From Beverwykella pulmonaria (taxonomy: Eukaryota > Ascomycota > Dothideomycetes > Pleosporales > Melanommataceae), in the NCBI GenBank assembly GCA_001599595.1, contig BCHH01000007.1, forward strand, positions 1,829,785-1,893,784: 64,000 nt of DNA, in the 5' to 3' direction. The stretch's first letter is position 1. Each line of letters begins with the position of its first letter. Both the position numbers and the translations under genes were made by a program. The notes beneath the pieces are model-generated. The model was not told the DNA's origin. It saw only the letters and a list, made by a program, of their open reading frames with translations, and ran no database searches. Of the stretch, positions 37,823-49,230 are shown in pieces.

Positions 37823-38914
37823 TCAAGATCCAGGACCTCCTCGCACAGGAACATGCATTCTTCCTCCCCTTTGCGCTTTCACCCGGGCACTTCGGGGATC
37901 TTCAGTCGTTCCGTTGCTCTGTGGCTCGTTGGGTTCAACGTCTTCATCTTGTTGGGATTCTGGTTGCTCTTCGCCCTTCCCTAGAGTGTCTTCTGCCTCT
38001 CTTGTGTCCGTCTGCTCTGCCTTCTTCATTTCATCTATTTTCTCTTCCTTCTCCTTCTTCTTCTCCTCCTCTTCCGCAAGACTCCTCTGGTACCCCTTCC
38101 ACAAATGCTCTATACTACTTCCACAACACTTCTCCCAAAACTCACCTGCCTCGTACTTGCACCCTCTAAGCGCCTCATTAATCCTTCTCACAATATCTAT
38201 CCCATGTTTCTCCTCTAGCCACTCCAAAAAGTATCCCGTACGTTCATACCCCGCATCCCAGTCCGAATCCGCCCTACGTCTCCAGTGCGGCGGGGCAAAC
38301 CCAGCCTTCAACCTCACCCAATCCGCGATTCCCTCAATCAAACCACCAGGCGCTGTTCCCAGAGCATTGTGCTGCCAGCAGTGCACCATCTCGTGCACGA
38401 TGACGCCCTGCATTTCCTCCTTCAATCGCGTTTCGGCGACTTGGGAGATGTAGTCTGTGCTGAAGTGTATTTCCTTGTGGTCGCCGTCAATGTCCAGACC
38501 CGTTGTGTATGCAACTCCGCCCATGGCACGTAAGACTAAGGTCACCGAGCGTGTAGGTGGTATGCATTTTGTGTCCAGACCAGTATACAACAGTCGCAGC
38601 ACGCTATCGACAGCATCTTCTAACGTGGTGGAGGCATGCAAGAGGCGGAGGAAGGCTCGGGAGCCGGCGGAAGATAAATCGCGAAGTTCGAGGCGCAACA
38701 GCGGCTTGCGCTGTGGTTGGGGGGTTAAGCATTCGGAGCTGGGGGGCTGAGACGTGGGCGAGTTCCAAGTCGGCGGATCAGAAGGAGGAGGGTCGGAGGC
38801 GGGCGGGAGTGTGGAGGGCTGTGGTGGGGCGGGTGTGGAGGTGGTAATAGGAGCCGAAGGAGGAGTCGAAGACATGGTTTGGAAATAGGTGGTAGGTGTT
38901 TCGGAGGAGCTCAT
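37823..38914 (-). CDS. BSP-type (basic secretory protein) metallopeptidase-like protein
   Basis: Intronless, 363 aa. The domain (about residues 70-285) contains the zinc-binding HEMVH at 174-178 (HExxH) followed by CWQHNALGTAPGGLIEGIAD and WVRLKAG, where the Glu of IEGIADW is the likely extra ligand; upstream TTGLDIDGDHKEIHFSTDYI is also family-like. Plant and bacterial members are secreted, but this protein has no signal peptide: its first 65 residues are Ser/Thr/Pro-rich and its last 80 are acidic/charged, so it is probably intracellular, as is common for fungal relatives. Substrate unknown. Confidence 0.85.
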   Translation of the reverse strand: MSSSETPTTYFQTMSSTPPSAPITTSTPAPPQPSTLPPASDPPPSDPPTWNSPTSQPPSSECLTPQPQRKPLLRLELRDLSSAGSRAFLRLLHASTTLEDAVDSVLRLLYTGLDTKCIPPTRSVTLVLRAMGGVAYTTGLDIDGDHKEIHFSTDYISQVAETRLKEEMQGVIVHEMVHCWQHNALGTAPGGLIEGIADWVRLKAGFAPPHWRRRADSDWDAGYERTGYFLEWLEEKHGIDIVRRINEALRGCKYEAGEFWEKCCGSSIEHLWKGYQRSLAEEEEKKKEKEEKIDEMKKAEQTDTREAEDTLGKGEEQPESQQDEDVEPNEPQSNGTTEDPRSARVKAQRGGRMHVPVRGGPGS

Positions 38915-39463
38915 TGGGTGCGATGAGAGTTGAGCGACGAGATCCTGCTTTAGTAGATTCTTCGGCCACTACAGCAGCTTTAGCAATATTAGGATAGGAG
39001 AATTGGACAAGTGAGTATTCAATAGGTGTTGCGAAGATGGGAGAGTGCGAAGTAAGAATGAGGTGTGTTAGGCTGCTGCGGGGCAATTGGGAGCTTCATG
39101 CCAAGGCATATAGGGCTGGCATAACCTATGTTTTGAAGATTGATCTAATTTGTGAAATAAATGACTGGAAGTCCTAGGTTCAAGTTCGATGCAAAAAGCT
39201 CGTCAGGTACCCACGGGGTGACGAAGTTAAGAAGATAAATACAAATAGGGATCGAAAAGTTGTCTAATGTTCCTGTAGTGAAAAGAAGCAAAGTCTATTT
39301 CTATTTGTGAGTTCCGCGTTCGTACATTGTCTCGTAACCGATCTATGTTGAACGCAGATCCACTATCTGCAATCCCATGGGCCTATCCTTAAACCCTGGT
39401 AAGTGTCATTCAAATTGGAAGGATTGACAAGATGGTGATCTAGGACTCTCACTATTTCTCTGT
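38915..39463. other. Intergenic, nothing recognised
   Basis: About 550 bp between the two minus-strand genes: promoter of the BSP-type gene and 3' UTR of the nucleotidase gene lie here. No gene. Confidence 0.45.
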
Positions 39464-40574
39464 TCATGCTGAGCTCTTGAAGAACTGTGGGAAGATGGTC
39501 CGTAGCTCTTGGAGACTCTTGATTTGGTGTTGAGAGGCTGGATGAGGTGGCTCCGGATCTGTCTCGTCTAAAAGATGAGCAGCGTTCCAGCCACGTGCAT
39601 GGGCAGCCTTTGTGTTGATGTACGAATCGTCTGCAGGATACGTTAGTGCTCATTGTTGCAATGAAAAGCGCAGAAGGTTGAAGAAAACGTTGAACTACTA
39701 ACCCACGAAGTAGCAACTTTGGTTCGACTTGACACCCGCCTCTTTCATAGCTTTGTCAAACATCTCCGAGTGTGGCTTGCAGACGAAGCGTTCCATCGAA
39801 TAGTCGCAATAAGTCATACCCTCAAACAGATCTCCAATCTCGAGCAGTTTTACCACTCTATTTCCATGCGTAACATATGCATTCGTAAACAGCCACATCC
39901 GTACTTTACTTGTATCGATGTCCTCTAGGAGTTTGCGAAGTTCAGGGTTGGGTTTGATGACATCTTCCAGAGGCAGCGCATCGTCCACTTTGGTGTTGTA
40001 ATCGAGAGCGTCAACTTTGTGGTGGCGGACGAGCCCCTCGATAGCGAGACCGTACTCCCGGTAGTATTTGTAGTGTAATTCATTGGCGTCCCTCTGGGAG
40101 AGGGAGAGATGCGTTTCGAAGTATTTGTCTGGAAGGGTTAGGCAACGTATGGTTAATTTCTAGGAACAATGGACTAGGAACGTTTTTAATAAAAAGAAAA
40201 GAAAAGAAAATCTTGTTTAAGTATTAATTGCCTGGTCTTCCTTTTGGGGTATTGAAAGGCGAGTCACAATAGACCAACGTTCCGGATTAAAAGCACGGTA
40301 GTTTTGTGTCAGAAGAAGTATGGAGCATGAAGAGCGAATAAAGGAAAGAGTGTAGGTAGGTCCTTACCTATGAGTTCAGCCATCATATGGGCTACTTTCG
40401 TGCCTGCGAGAACATGAGTCAATAACTGATGGTTGACATGGTAGGCGAGCGAGACACAAACTTTTGGGATAAAGCTGGCACCTGAATTAGCCTGACACAC
40501 CAGCAGGTTTACCCAGTACATACACAGTTGTCGATATCAAAGAAGAAGACGGGCTTCTCAGTTGGGTCTGCCAT
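39464..40574 (-). CDS. HAD-family pyrimidine/nucleotide 5'-nucleotidase (SDT1/PHM8-like)
   Basis: Phosphatase that removes phosphate from (pyrimidine) nucleoside monophosphates. Five minus-strand exons: 40574-40524, 40474-40462 (only 13 nt), 40403-40368, 40128-39703 and 39630-39464; 230 aa. The microexon supplies LYPK in the catalytic loop FFFDIDNCLYPKSTKVA; without it the frame fails. HAD motifs: I DIDN (nucleophile Asp13, acid Asp15), II LFTNA, III lysine in VCKPHSEMF, IV YFVDDSYIN, spanning the last intron. A helical cap lies between motifs I and II (HLSLSQRDANELHYKYYREY, LAIEGLVRHHKV). The length and the motif spacing fit SDT1/PHM8; the exact nucleotide preference cannot be read. Confidence 0.9.
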
Positions 40575-41019
40575 GGCTCTTCGCGTTCAGTGAGTGATTT
40601 GGGCAGCGGGAGTAAATAGCTCTTTCAAGTTCGTTATGAAGTAAGTCTAATGATTAGCAAAGCAGTTTCAGTAACTTCTAACATAAGCAATGTGTTCCCA
40701 AATCTGTTCTTGCGTGTTGGTAAAAGCGTGAAATGGTAATGGTGACTCTGATGTCAGTATCATCCCGCCTAGTCCTATTCTGGCTAGTGTCTTGGCTCAA
40801 ATTTCGGTAGCTTCGTTATCCACTGCCGTGCTTCACGCTCCAACCCCTTCTCTTTTCTTTCCATCACCCTCAACCCCAACCTCAGCCCACTTCACCTCGA
40901 GCACATATGCAACCTCTGTATTTGTAACAATACAGATTTCTGATTGACAGGGCCTACTCCTTGCGCCGAACGCTGAGTCGTGTCGCATTGTGGGTGTAGC
41001 CAGGCCGCCTGACCACGCC
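40575..41019. other. Divergent promoter region
   Basis: 445 bp between the divergent nucleotidase and 753-aa protein genes. No gene. Confidence 0.5.
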
Positions 41020-43493
41020 ATGTCGACCGCAATCGCAGCAAACGGCGTCGTGCCCTCCGAGGCGCGTCGCGAGACCGAATTTCTCGAGAAACTCTTGCAG
41101 ATCCGAGACCAAGTGTTTGCTAGCAAACATCCACGTATACAGCTCCCGCCCAAAGTACTTGAACAGTTTGCACCGCGTCCTCAGTATACTTCACCATCTA
41201 GCAGGCCTGCGACCAACGAAACTCCCAACGGGGCCTATTCCCATTCATCGAAGCCCTTTCCACCACACCCGGAAAGCTCTAGCCAATACCATCCACCGAC
41301 CAACGAGTTTGTTTCCCCAGCACGACCAGCACAGCGACCCTTCCCGGCGAAGTCCACATCGTCTGGTATCGATCCCGTTTTGCTTACGAAATCTGACCAT
41401 CTTATCAGGGCTGAATTGCATCTTAAACGGCTGCAGATAGAGCGAGATCTTAAGGATCAGCTTGACAAAAAGGGTCGCGGCAACGACATAGAGGACCGAG
41501 AGACTCGCTTTGATGTCGAGAGTGTGCTCACAAAAGCTCATGAGCTGGTGAAGCCAATATCTGGGCTGCAGATCACAGCTGCTAACAGCGATCGCACTGA
41601 GTCATTCGACGAGAACTCGTACTACTCAAGCAAAGCTAATAGTTGGTCGTCGGAGGAGGCTGAGCCCAATAAGCCCGCCAACGGTGTTGATAACGCTGAA
41701 CCTCTCACTCTACAGGAGAAACGCTCTGCTATTGAAGCGCAACTGACTACAGCCAAGCCTGTAACCCCCCCTCAATCTAAGCCCAAACAGGTCGAGCCTA
41801 CCGTGATCGATCTCGACGAAGAGCCTTACGAGCCTGCGGATGATATTGAGATCTATGAACCTGAACCCGCACACGTTCAAGAAGAGGCTGAGGCTGAAGA
41901 GTCAGATTATTCGCCGCCTCCGGCCAATGTTACTCCAAACGGGCCCAACAAGGGACGTGGACGAGAGCGTGTGCTCGTGAATAACGGTGGTGCAAACGGG
42001 TACGACGCTACAGCATTTTTTTCGTCTTTTGATTCAATTCCTTTTTGTGTAGTAAAGTTTTCATTTATTGCACAAGTTACTCTCCAGGTCATTCTGCATG
42101 TCTCTAAGCACGACATATTTGTGTCGTTTGCTTTTTCGTGTTCTTTCACCATAAAATCGTCTCTCATTTTGACGATCAAACTCATGCCGATAGTGCTGAT
42201 TCTTGGAGCAGGTCATCAAGGCGACAGAGCCCAGTAGGAAATGCACCTCCAATACAGAATCCGCGGAAGCGTAGGCGGGACGAGAAGCGGGACGAGAGGC
42301 GACGCCAGCAAGCAAATAAGCGTGTTGTTCGCTCCCCCGAGCCGTACATCAAAGAAGAGCCTCAATCGCCCCCTTCATTCGCAGCCTACCTCGATTCACA
42401 ACCTAGTAAGCGGAGAGCCCTGCAACCCCTTCCCAGCGATGTTGAGATTGTCTCTGCGCGGGAGGGTAGAACGCAACCCGTTTACTACAGAGAACAGGAA
42501 TCCGCTTCACGTCCATTTCGTCCGTACGAGGAACCTTCGTCGCCAACTGTTGTCCGTGTCCCGGTCCCTCAACGACGGTTGGAGCGTGATGATCAAGATC
42601 TGCGACGTGTTGCAAGTCTTCAATACGCACGACGACCGTACTCACCCCTCGGTGGAGAGCTCTATCCTGCTCCGGAAACTCGCCAGATTCGTGCGGCATC
42701 TCACGCGTTTGTAGATCGGCCTATAGAGCAGCCTGTCTACCGAGAAGCTTCTGTCCGCCCATCGGCTGCACCCAGATACGTTCGCGAACGTTCTCGATCT
42801 CCAGTCCAAGAGTACCTACCGCGAGTGCAGTCACCCGTCGCCATGGCGCCACCCCACCGAATTGTGGTTGACCAGTTTGGACGAAAGTACTACGCGGCTC
42901 CAGTGGATGCGAGAGAATCAGTTGCGCCGCCTAGCAGACGACCCGAACCGGAACCTTACTACGAACGCGCCGTTACCCGTGCACCTGCACGTCCAGATTT
43001 GTATGAAGAGGAAGTCATCGAGAGGATGCCTCCGCCCCCCCCTCGTAGATATGTCGAAGCCTCGGATGCGGAAGTGGTGGAGTCTCGACCATACCGACAA
43101 AGGGAAGCCTCGCATCGCCCAGTCGAAGTGGAATATCGTCCGCAGGAAATCATGGAGCGACGACCTGTCATGCAGTACGAGGAGATGGGCCCACCCCGTG
43201 AGTTCGTTCCTTCAAGAGCATACAGTGTCCGTCCCGAGGTTGTTCGTCGAGAACTTCCAGCAGAGTATGCTCCTGTTCGCCACGAGAGTGTCCAGCCTGG
43301 TTTTGTACGCGTGGCTGCACCTCGATACCGAGAAGTGAGCGTAGTCCAAGATCCTTATGATGATCGCCGGTATGCCTTCGCAGCGCCTCCGCAGGGCAGG
43401 CGTTATGTCGAAGAGGGAGTTACAGATAGACCCATCGAAGTAGCACAGGAACCGTATGCTGGAGAGCCTAGACGAGTGAGTTATCGCTTCTGA
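41020..43493 (+). CDS. Low-complexity protein of unknown function (753 aa)
   Basis: Exon 1 41020-41999, intron 42000-42211 (212 nt, T-rich, donor GTACGA, acceptor GCAG), exon 2 42212-43493; joined in frame. The N-terminal third has a helical stretch (SDHLIRAELHLKRLQIERDL) and an acidic segment (IDLDEEPYEPADDIEIYEPE). A strongly basic cluster (NPRKRRRDEKRDERRRQQ) after the intron is a likely nuclear-localisation signal. The C-terminal half is Arg/Pro/Tyr/Glu-rich with repeated short YR and RPYR motifs, mostly disordered. One recurring piece, HRIVVDQFGRKYYAAP, may be a small conserved motif. I recognise no domain; a nuclear or RNA-associated role is only a guess. Confidence 0.75.
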
Positions 43494-43710
43494 GTTGGAG
43501 AGATGATTGGCAATACTATACTGGAGAGGCTTGGTGACCCCGGCTGGACTCTTGCAGAATATTCGTCGTCTTGCTCGACAGAGTTCTAATGAACAGCAAG
43601 GAGTTAACCTGCCGGATTGGAGATGGTTTATGAAAGCGTAGTCAGGAATTGTACTGAGGCTGCCGTAGGACAGTGAATTTGGATTAGGTTGGGTAATACC
43701 CGCTGCTACC

Positions 43711-43815
43711 AATAGCGGATAACAATTAAGTGAAATCTACTCTCACACAAAGCTTTTTCCGGATCTGATCTTGAGTTACGCAGGAGTGTAACGTGAGTAA
43801 TGAGTAAGCAGATTG
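43711..43815 (+). repeat. Left copy of a dispersed ~100-bp repeat
   Basis: Begins AATAGCGGATAACAATTAAG, then TGAAATCTACTCTCACACAA, AGCTTTTT and TGATCTTGAGTT. It matches 58502-58610 in the same orientation at roughly 85-90 percent by eye. The two copies bracket the 14.7-kb accessory block. Confidence 0.85.
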
Positions 43816-44281
43816 AGCTGTGGCTGAGCAAGCCTGAGGTCGCCATGAGCCGACGCGAGCCAGCGCGATCGTGCCTGATTTCCTCCTTGGGCAGCATGAA
43901 GAGAGTCTGAAATTGGGCCCCAATTAGCTCGTAGGGGTGTGAGGTGCCAAAGGCTGACTGGTCCCATTTTCAGGCCAATCTTCTGTGGCTTACCCCTTTG
44001 ACCCTGCACCAGCAGTACTTTCCTTTTATCCACAGTCCTTAAGACTATTTATATAATCAAATACACATATTAAGCAACTGGTACTGGTAATAATCTTTGT
44101 AATTTTCATGTATGAACTTAGTACAGACCCACTATTTATTCAAATGAATGAAACAGAGTTTAAAGATTCTGAATATCTTACTTCATCCACATCTCGAGTT
44201 GCAGAGTTGCAGAGACTCTGTACCCTTGTCCATAGCCCCTTAACAATCGTAGCAGTAGGCTCACCAACTTTACGGATCACG

Positions 44282-44500
44282 ATGGCCAAGACAAGAGTCG
44301 AAGGGAAACGCGTAACCGGCCGAAAGGCTCTAAACGCGGCGAAGAAAGCTAAGCAGGGCCGTCTGACGCAAGGTGTGGCCAAGCCAACGCGACCGAGAGG
44401 CAGACCGACTCGCCTGGAAGCCGGTAAAAGGGTTGTAGATAAGCTAAAGGATGCTAGAGGCAGACTACACAAATTACGAATTAGAGAAGAAGTAGTATAA
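44282..44500 (+). CDS. Small very basic ORF with AT-hook-like motif
   Basis: 72 codons from ATG 44282, in a longer open frame from 44108. About one third Lys/Arg, with an AT-hook-like PRGRPTR. It sits in AT-rich DNA between the left repeat and the large-protein block. It may be a transposon remnant, a small DNA-binding protein or chance; no family recognised. Confidence 0.25.
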   Translation: MAKTRVEGKRVTGRKALNAAKKAKQGRLTQGVAKPTRPRGRPTRLEAGKRVVDKLKDARGRLHKLRIREEVV

Positions 44501-44900
44501 TTTTTGCTGACTGCTGCAACAAATGTCGGCACCAGGTATCTAGTGCCGCTCAAACGACGAAGAATGCAGAACGGTGTTATTACCAAGCTTATCAGGGCTT
44601 ACTGCTATATTGATGAAGAAATGAGGTGTATAACCTGAGCAAGGCTATGTAGGACTTTGTTTGTACGCCAACTGACGACGACAAAGGGGACAGAGCCGAA
44701 ACAAACTTCGGTCTTTCTCATAATATGTACAAAGAATACTTTCATAAAAAAAGGGGCATTAAGCTCGACACTTGCACATTATCTAGCATAGATACTTGCA
44801 GAATAATATATCTGCATGTAACAAAATTACCGATTGGGTCTTAATCCTTAATTAAAGCCAGGCCTTTGTTCCATGACCGTTTATTGATGTGTTTCTTCGA

Positions 44901-46599
44901 TCAACAAAGACTTGGAACTGCTACTAGACAACTGGTCCTCAAGATCCGTTGTCTGCCAAGATCTCCTCCAAGCGGATCGGATACTCGGTCTACCTGTTCA
45001 TACAGCTCAACCGCCATTGCACTCAGCGGAGAGTTCGCCTTGAGGCCATACTGAACTAACTTCGGAGCAAAGAAGCGTCGTTTAAATACTGCCCTCACAT
45101 CTGGCCTGCCGCCTGTCCCGTCAACGCCCTTTTCTCTTGCCACCAAAATGTTCCGTCGCTCCCCGCTTCCATCCATCTGCACAGCCTGCACGTACAGCAG
45201 GAACCACATTTGTGTGACCGGAGTTTTGCCAGATGGAAGCACTCTCCCATCCAGTATGGCTTGTGCAGACCGTGATGCCACCCGCACCGTGCTGTCGTCG
45301 CGATCGACGCTGCAGAAGAGGGATGGCATAGGATGTTGCACCCCGGCAACCCTCAGCGGCGGTCCGAAGCGGCCTTGAGCAGTGGACCAACGCGACTGGG
45401 AATCGTCGGGAACCGAGAAGTCGCTCCAGTGGCCGACGCGAAACTCGTACGTCCAGAAGCCGAACAGCTCGAGGCTTGAAGCTGACAGGCCCGGTGGGAG
45501 AGGCAAGATCCAGTGAAGCGGAGATGATGTGGGTACAAGCGCTTGCATGGCTTCCAAACCGGCAGTATCCGCGGTCTGGGATGGGACGATGCGACGAACG
45601 GGTTCCGGATCGAGGGATATTGCTGGCTCAGGACTGTCGATGCCTAACGCTTCAATTTCCGCAGTATCTGACGAACTGGGAGGAGACAGCCCAAGAAAAT
45701 GCTCTCCCATGAGTAGTGGGTCTGGTCCATATTTCAAGACGCGACAGAAATACCGGTCTTTGGGATCCTCGAGGGGAGACGTAAATTCGAGCCAAAGCAT
45801 CTTGGTACGCTCTGATGTGCTGCTGTAGCTATCATCATGAATGTATGGACTCATGGCCACACCAACAGATGCGAGCTGAGGAATCTGTCTGGGTGGAGTA
45901 GTAATAGGCAAGTTGATGCTAAGATTAGTCGTTGGCCCCTCCAGGACAGCAGTGGGCCCCTGGAATTTAGTCACAACCTTGTACTGCAGGACGATCTCCT
46001 CCGGCAAGCTATCCGGTGGCGGTCTAGGATCAACTGCATCTATGATGAATATCTCCGTACTTGATCTGTCCGGTTCATGTCCTGCAATGGCAGCTTCATT
46101 GACGTTATGGTTGGGTGCAAATATTGCGATGGATTTGTTTCCCCTGGTAACAGAAATGGCATCGGACGGGAATCCATCCCATGACCAATCGCGTCGAAGC
46201 GTGAGACGGATGACCACGATCCACTGCAAGGACAAACTTGGTTGCGAGGAGAATGTTATACTGCCGAGGTCTGGTCCGATTACGTGCATGATGGAGCTAC
46301 TGCATGCAAACACCACTCGCTTGCCTTCCTTTGCTTTCAAAGTTGTGTCTTTGCTCCTTAGTCCGAGTGCTGCGGCAATCTGGGCAGTGCAGTCCAGAGA
46401 TGGTTGGAGGAAAAAGCCGTTGATTGTGTGGCTAAGCGTGTTCGAGACGAACAAGACCCTCTCGTCGACGGAATTCTTTCGCAATGGAAACGCGATATTT
46501 GGTCCTTGACGTACATCATCTGCACCAAAGTATGGATTCGTAGGAGTAGGTTCATCACGACAAAGAGCAGCGATCCGCAGCTTCACCATGCGAGCCCTT
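44901..46599 (-). pseudogene. C-terminal part of a large unknown protein, cut off by an inversion
   Basis: Intronless frame whose first ATG is at 46589 (562 codons), but coding-type sequence (LAIPRAR) continues upstream to the inversion edge at 46600. Together with 46600-48445 (inverted) and 48446-48545 it makes up one disrupted gene. Recognisable features: several beta-sandwich-like stretches (KRVVFACSSSIMHVIGPDLG, SITFSSQPSLSLQWIVVIRL, YFCRVLKYGPDPLL) and a Pro-rich segment PPPDSLPEEI. No signal peptide or membrane span. No family I can name. The lack of introns over 1.7 kb is unlike most genes in the window. It could still be expressed as a shorter protein. Confidence 0.65.
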
Positions 46600-46607
46600 G
46601 GGATAGC
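46600..46607 (+). repeat. Inversion end, left copy of 8-bp inverted repeat
   Basis: GGGATAGC; its reverse complement GCTATCCC is at 48438-48445. The flanks GAGCCCTT here and (on the other strand) GGTCCCCC extend a weak match. Confidence 0.75.
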
Positions 46608-48437
46608 CAGGTAGGTAGTCAATTCTTCCCAAACGCAGAACTAAAATTCGCCGTCAAATTTCTCTCCGGGCTCCATGATGGACTACCAGAGCCAGGGAGT
46701 GGAGATCCTGTTGGAAACGTCACGATGTCACCGCTGCCTTCCTATGCTGCCGTCTTCAAGTCACTAGCCTCTACATTTGGGGATAAAATCACCACGAAAC
46801 CAAGGCGTGCTCGCGGAATAAACGAGTCTCCCAAATCCGTCCGTAAACATCTGCCAGTATCGTACCGCGAGGCTGCAGGGTACACGCCTCGCCCAGGCGG
46901 CATGTTCACAACGGACAGCACCTACTCGTGTGCCATGAAGCGACGTGGAGATCAACCTGTGCACAAGTTCGAGCCTAGAGAGTTCAAGCCGTCGTGGGGT
47001 GAGTTGATAGCGTCGATTCTTCGGATACCCGACTTTGCGTCAATCGCTGGTCTCATCCGAAGCCAGTCCGTGACATTGGACAGCAATCTCCTGGTCGACG
47101 GTGGTTATATCTGGCTGGAACTGGATCCGCAGACCGCAACGTCAATAGGAGTCAGTAACACGTCTAAAGTGGATGTTTACGCGTCTCGAATTATGCCTAC
47201 GACCACATCAGTGGACATGTTTACACCGATGCTTTTCCCGGTCAAGTTGCATTCAGAACTACCCAACGGCCTCCAGTACGACGACGTATTTCGGGAGCAC
47301 GATGACTATGCCGATGGCTGGGCCAAAGCTGTCCACTGCACACAGCAAAAGCACACAGCCTTGATCACCGAGGCATCAGCTGAGGCAAGACCAGCCAAAG
47401 ACATCGGAGTCAGGATCGGCTGGGACGACGAGCAAGTGACAATTTGGGCCGATCGCCACCTAAACCCAGCGTCCGCCCAGACTGGCTATGACAACTTCCC
47501 GCACGGAATCCATGGCTATCGAGTTGACGTGTTTGATCCGCTGTTGAACGAATGGTTCTCGCTATCGTCTGCAACTGGACAGTTTGGAATAGGTCAGACT
47601 CCATTTGGGCAAATTGGAGGGGAGCTCGGAGTGGAGGTTCATCCAACATTATCAATGGATGTACTAGACGATACATACTGGATGCCAATGTTCTTCACCA
47701 ATTGGACACAAGGCTCGCTTGTTGGCCCTGACGAGCAGACAATGAAGCTTCTCGGGAGGTACAAAGCACCAGAGAATGTTCCCGCCCCGCCCTTTCCAAT
47801 CATAGGCAAGACGGATTCGAGATTGCAGCTCCGATACGGAAGAGAATACCGCTTCAGGGTTCGATTCATGGATCATACCGGTGGAGGACCCTCGCTTTCA
47901 TCCACCACTGGAAGTCTTGGCCCAAGTCCGCTGACTAGCCTAACGTTCCAACGGTGGATTCGACCACTGGCCCCACGCATTGTGGGAAACATACCAAGTC
48001 TACACGTTGAGGCGGGGAAAGAGACGGCAGTGGACAGCATCGAAGTGTTTAGGCCGCTGATGTCTTATCCAGGTGTCATGTATGCTGGATACAAGCACAA
48101 TGGTCAAGACGCGGCCACTGCATTGGTTAAGATGGCCGACGCCATAAACAATAATCCGCCAGTGATTGGCGAGAACGTGATAGAGCCCGCATTACCAGAT
48201 CCTGATGTTGATAGGGTTGATATTACGGTTTTGGTTGAAACCTTGACTCAAGACCCATTGACCGTGGATGGTGCCTTCATGGTGCTGTATACCACGACCC
48301 GGTCATTCCCAGCAGATCTTCATGCTTCCGCCCGGATACCGCTTCGGTGGGTCCCCTGCGATGACGTCTGGAATCCCGACGAACCGTGGACCGCGTCGGG
48401 GAGAACTCAGACTATCGGGGACAAAGGGGACAAGAAA

Positions 48438-48445
48438 GCTATCCC
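48438..48445 (-). repeat. Inversion end, right copy of 8-bp inverted repeat
   Basis: GCTATCCC, the reverse complement of 46600-46607. In both the flipped segment and the C-terminal piece these bases are read in the same frame as Ala-Ile-Pro. Confidence 0.75.
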
Positions 48446-48545
48446 GGGGGACCAATAGGATCCGCAACGACAGTTGCCTTGAAGACGAATCCCATCGTTG
48501 GAGAAAGGGAAGCACAACCAACTTCACGTCATCCGCATTTAACAT
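48446..48545 (-). pseudogene. N-terminal piece of the large unknown protein
   Basis: ATG 48545 followed by about 33 codons (MLNADDVKLVVLPFLQRWD, then LSLRILLVPRDS) up to the inversion edge. After the edge the present frame runs through antisense sequence and stops at 48303. Flipping 46600-48445 would connect these codons in frame to the middle segment. This gives the true start of the disrupted gene and shows it was divergent from the 1,691-codon gene at 49231. Confidence 0.7.
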
Positions 48546-49230
48546 TTTGACGTGAGTTCGATCCCGGCCGTCGTGGTGGTTTGGGTAGACGGCGAAATAA
48601 CAACACGCAGCGCAGCTACATAGATAGTGGCCTTAAGATTTTTGACCTTGTAATGCAGATGAGCATGGTGCATGACACCGGAAAACTGCAGCTCGGCTCT
48701 CGGTGTGGCATGATGTGCCTCTTGGCTTCATGATATAATTGGCCTTAATTGATCCCTGTGCGCTAATTGGTTTCGCGACATTTGCGAAGCAATGTTATGC
48801 CTCTCCTGGTATTGCCTGTGCGATTTTCTTTTCGGAATCGCGAAGACGGTCAACATACGATAGATGATTCGCAGTAGCATTCAGAACATAACAATAAACG
48901 CTGCGGCAAAAAGCCTTGAGATCTAGTAAAAATTCTTCCTTTATTCCCTCGGGTTCAAAGTTGCCAAGCTGTACTCACTTTTTGATAAGCGAGAATCTTA
49001 TACAGTAACTCGGGATTGCAGGAGTCCAGACTTCAGATGCATTTCAGCTCGTACGGCTTGGGCTCAGCTCAAACTTGGCAAAATTGGCATCACAAAGCCT
49101 CGTCTTAGCTCTGCCAAGAAGATCATACATCTGTCCAGATAACACCGTCGACCTTTAGAGTCATTTGTGATGAGGGCAAGTCTAGAGAAACACCTACGAT
49201 CCGACTGCATCGACTTCTAGACAACTCATC
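48546..49230. promoter_or_regulatory. Spacer between two large divergent genes
   Basis: 685 bp between the original start of the broken gene (48545, minus) and the intact large gene (49231, plus). No ORF. It probably served as a bidirectional promoter. I cannot identify TATA or operator elements with confidence. Confidence 0.45.

Larger units (their letters stand above)
46600..48445 (+). pseudogene. Inverted middle segment of the large unknown protein
   Basis: A 615-codon frame on the plus strand, opposite to both its flanks. An ATG exists at 46404, but the 200 bp from there to 46600 is antisense to the neighbouring part and not part of the family-like sequence; the next ATG is 46725. Stretches such as GGYIWLELDPQTATS, IGWDDEQVTIWADRHLNPAS, GYRVDVFDPLLNEWFSLSS and a fibronectin-III-like YRFRVRFMDHTGGGPSLS look like a genuine folded protein. 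At both ends the frame runs on exactly into the flanking minus-strand pieces once the segment is flipped. The frame now ends at TAG 48456-48458, a few codons past the junction. Confidence 0.7.

Noticed and set aside
46404..46599. N-terminal 65 codons of the long plus-strand frame from ATG 46404
   Set aside because: They are antisense to the C-terminal piece of the broken gene; the protein-like sequence begins only at the inversion edge.
48535..48575. GAGTTCGATCCCGGCC, resembling a tRNA T-loop/B box
   Set aside because: The flanking bases cannot form a T-stem or acceptor stem and no A box lies upstream. On the minus strand this is the region just upstream of the ATG of the broken gene.
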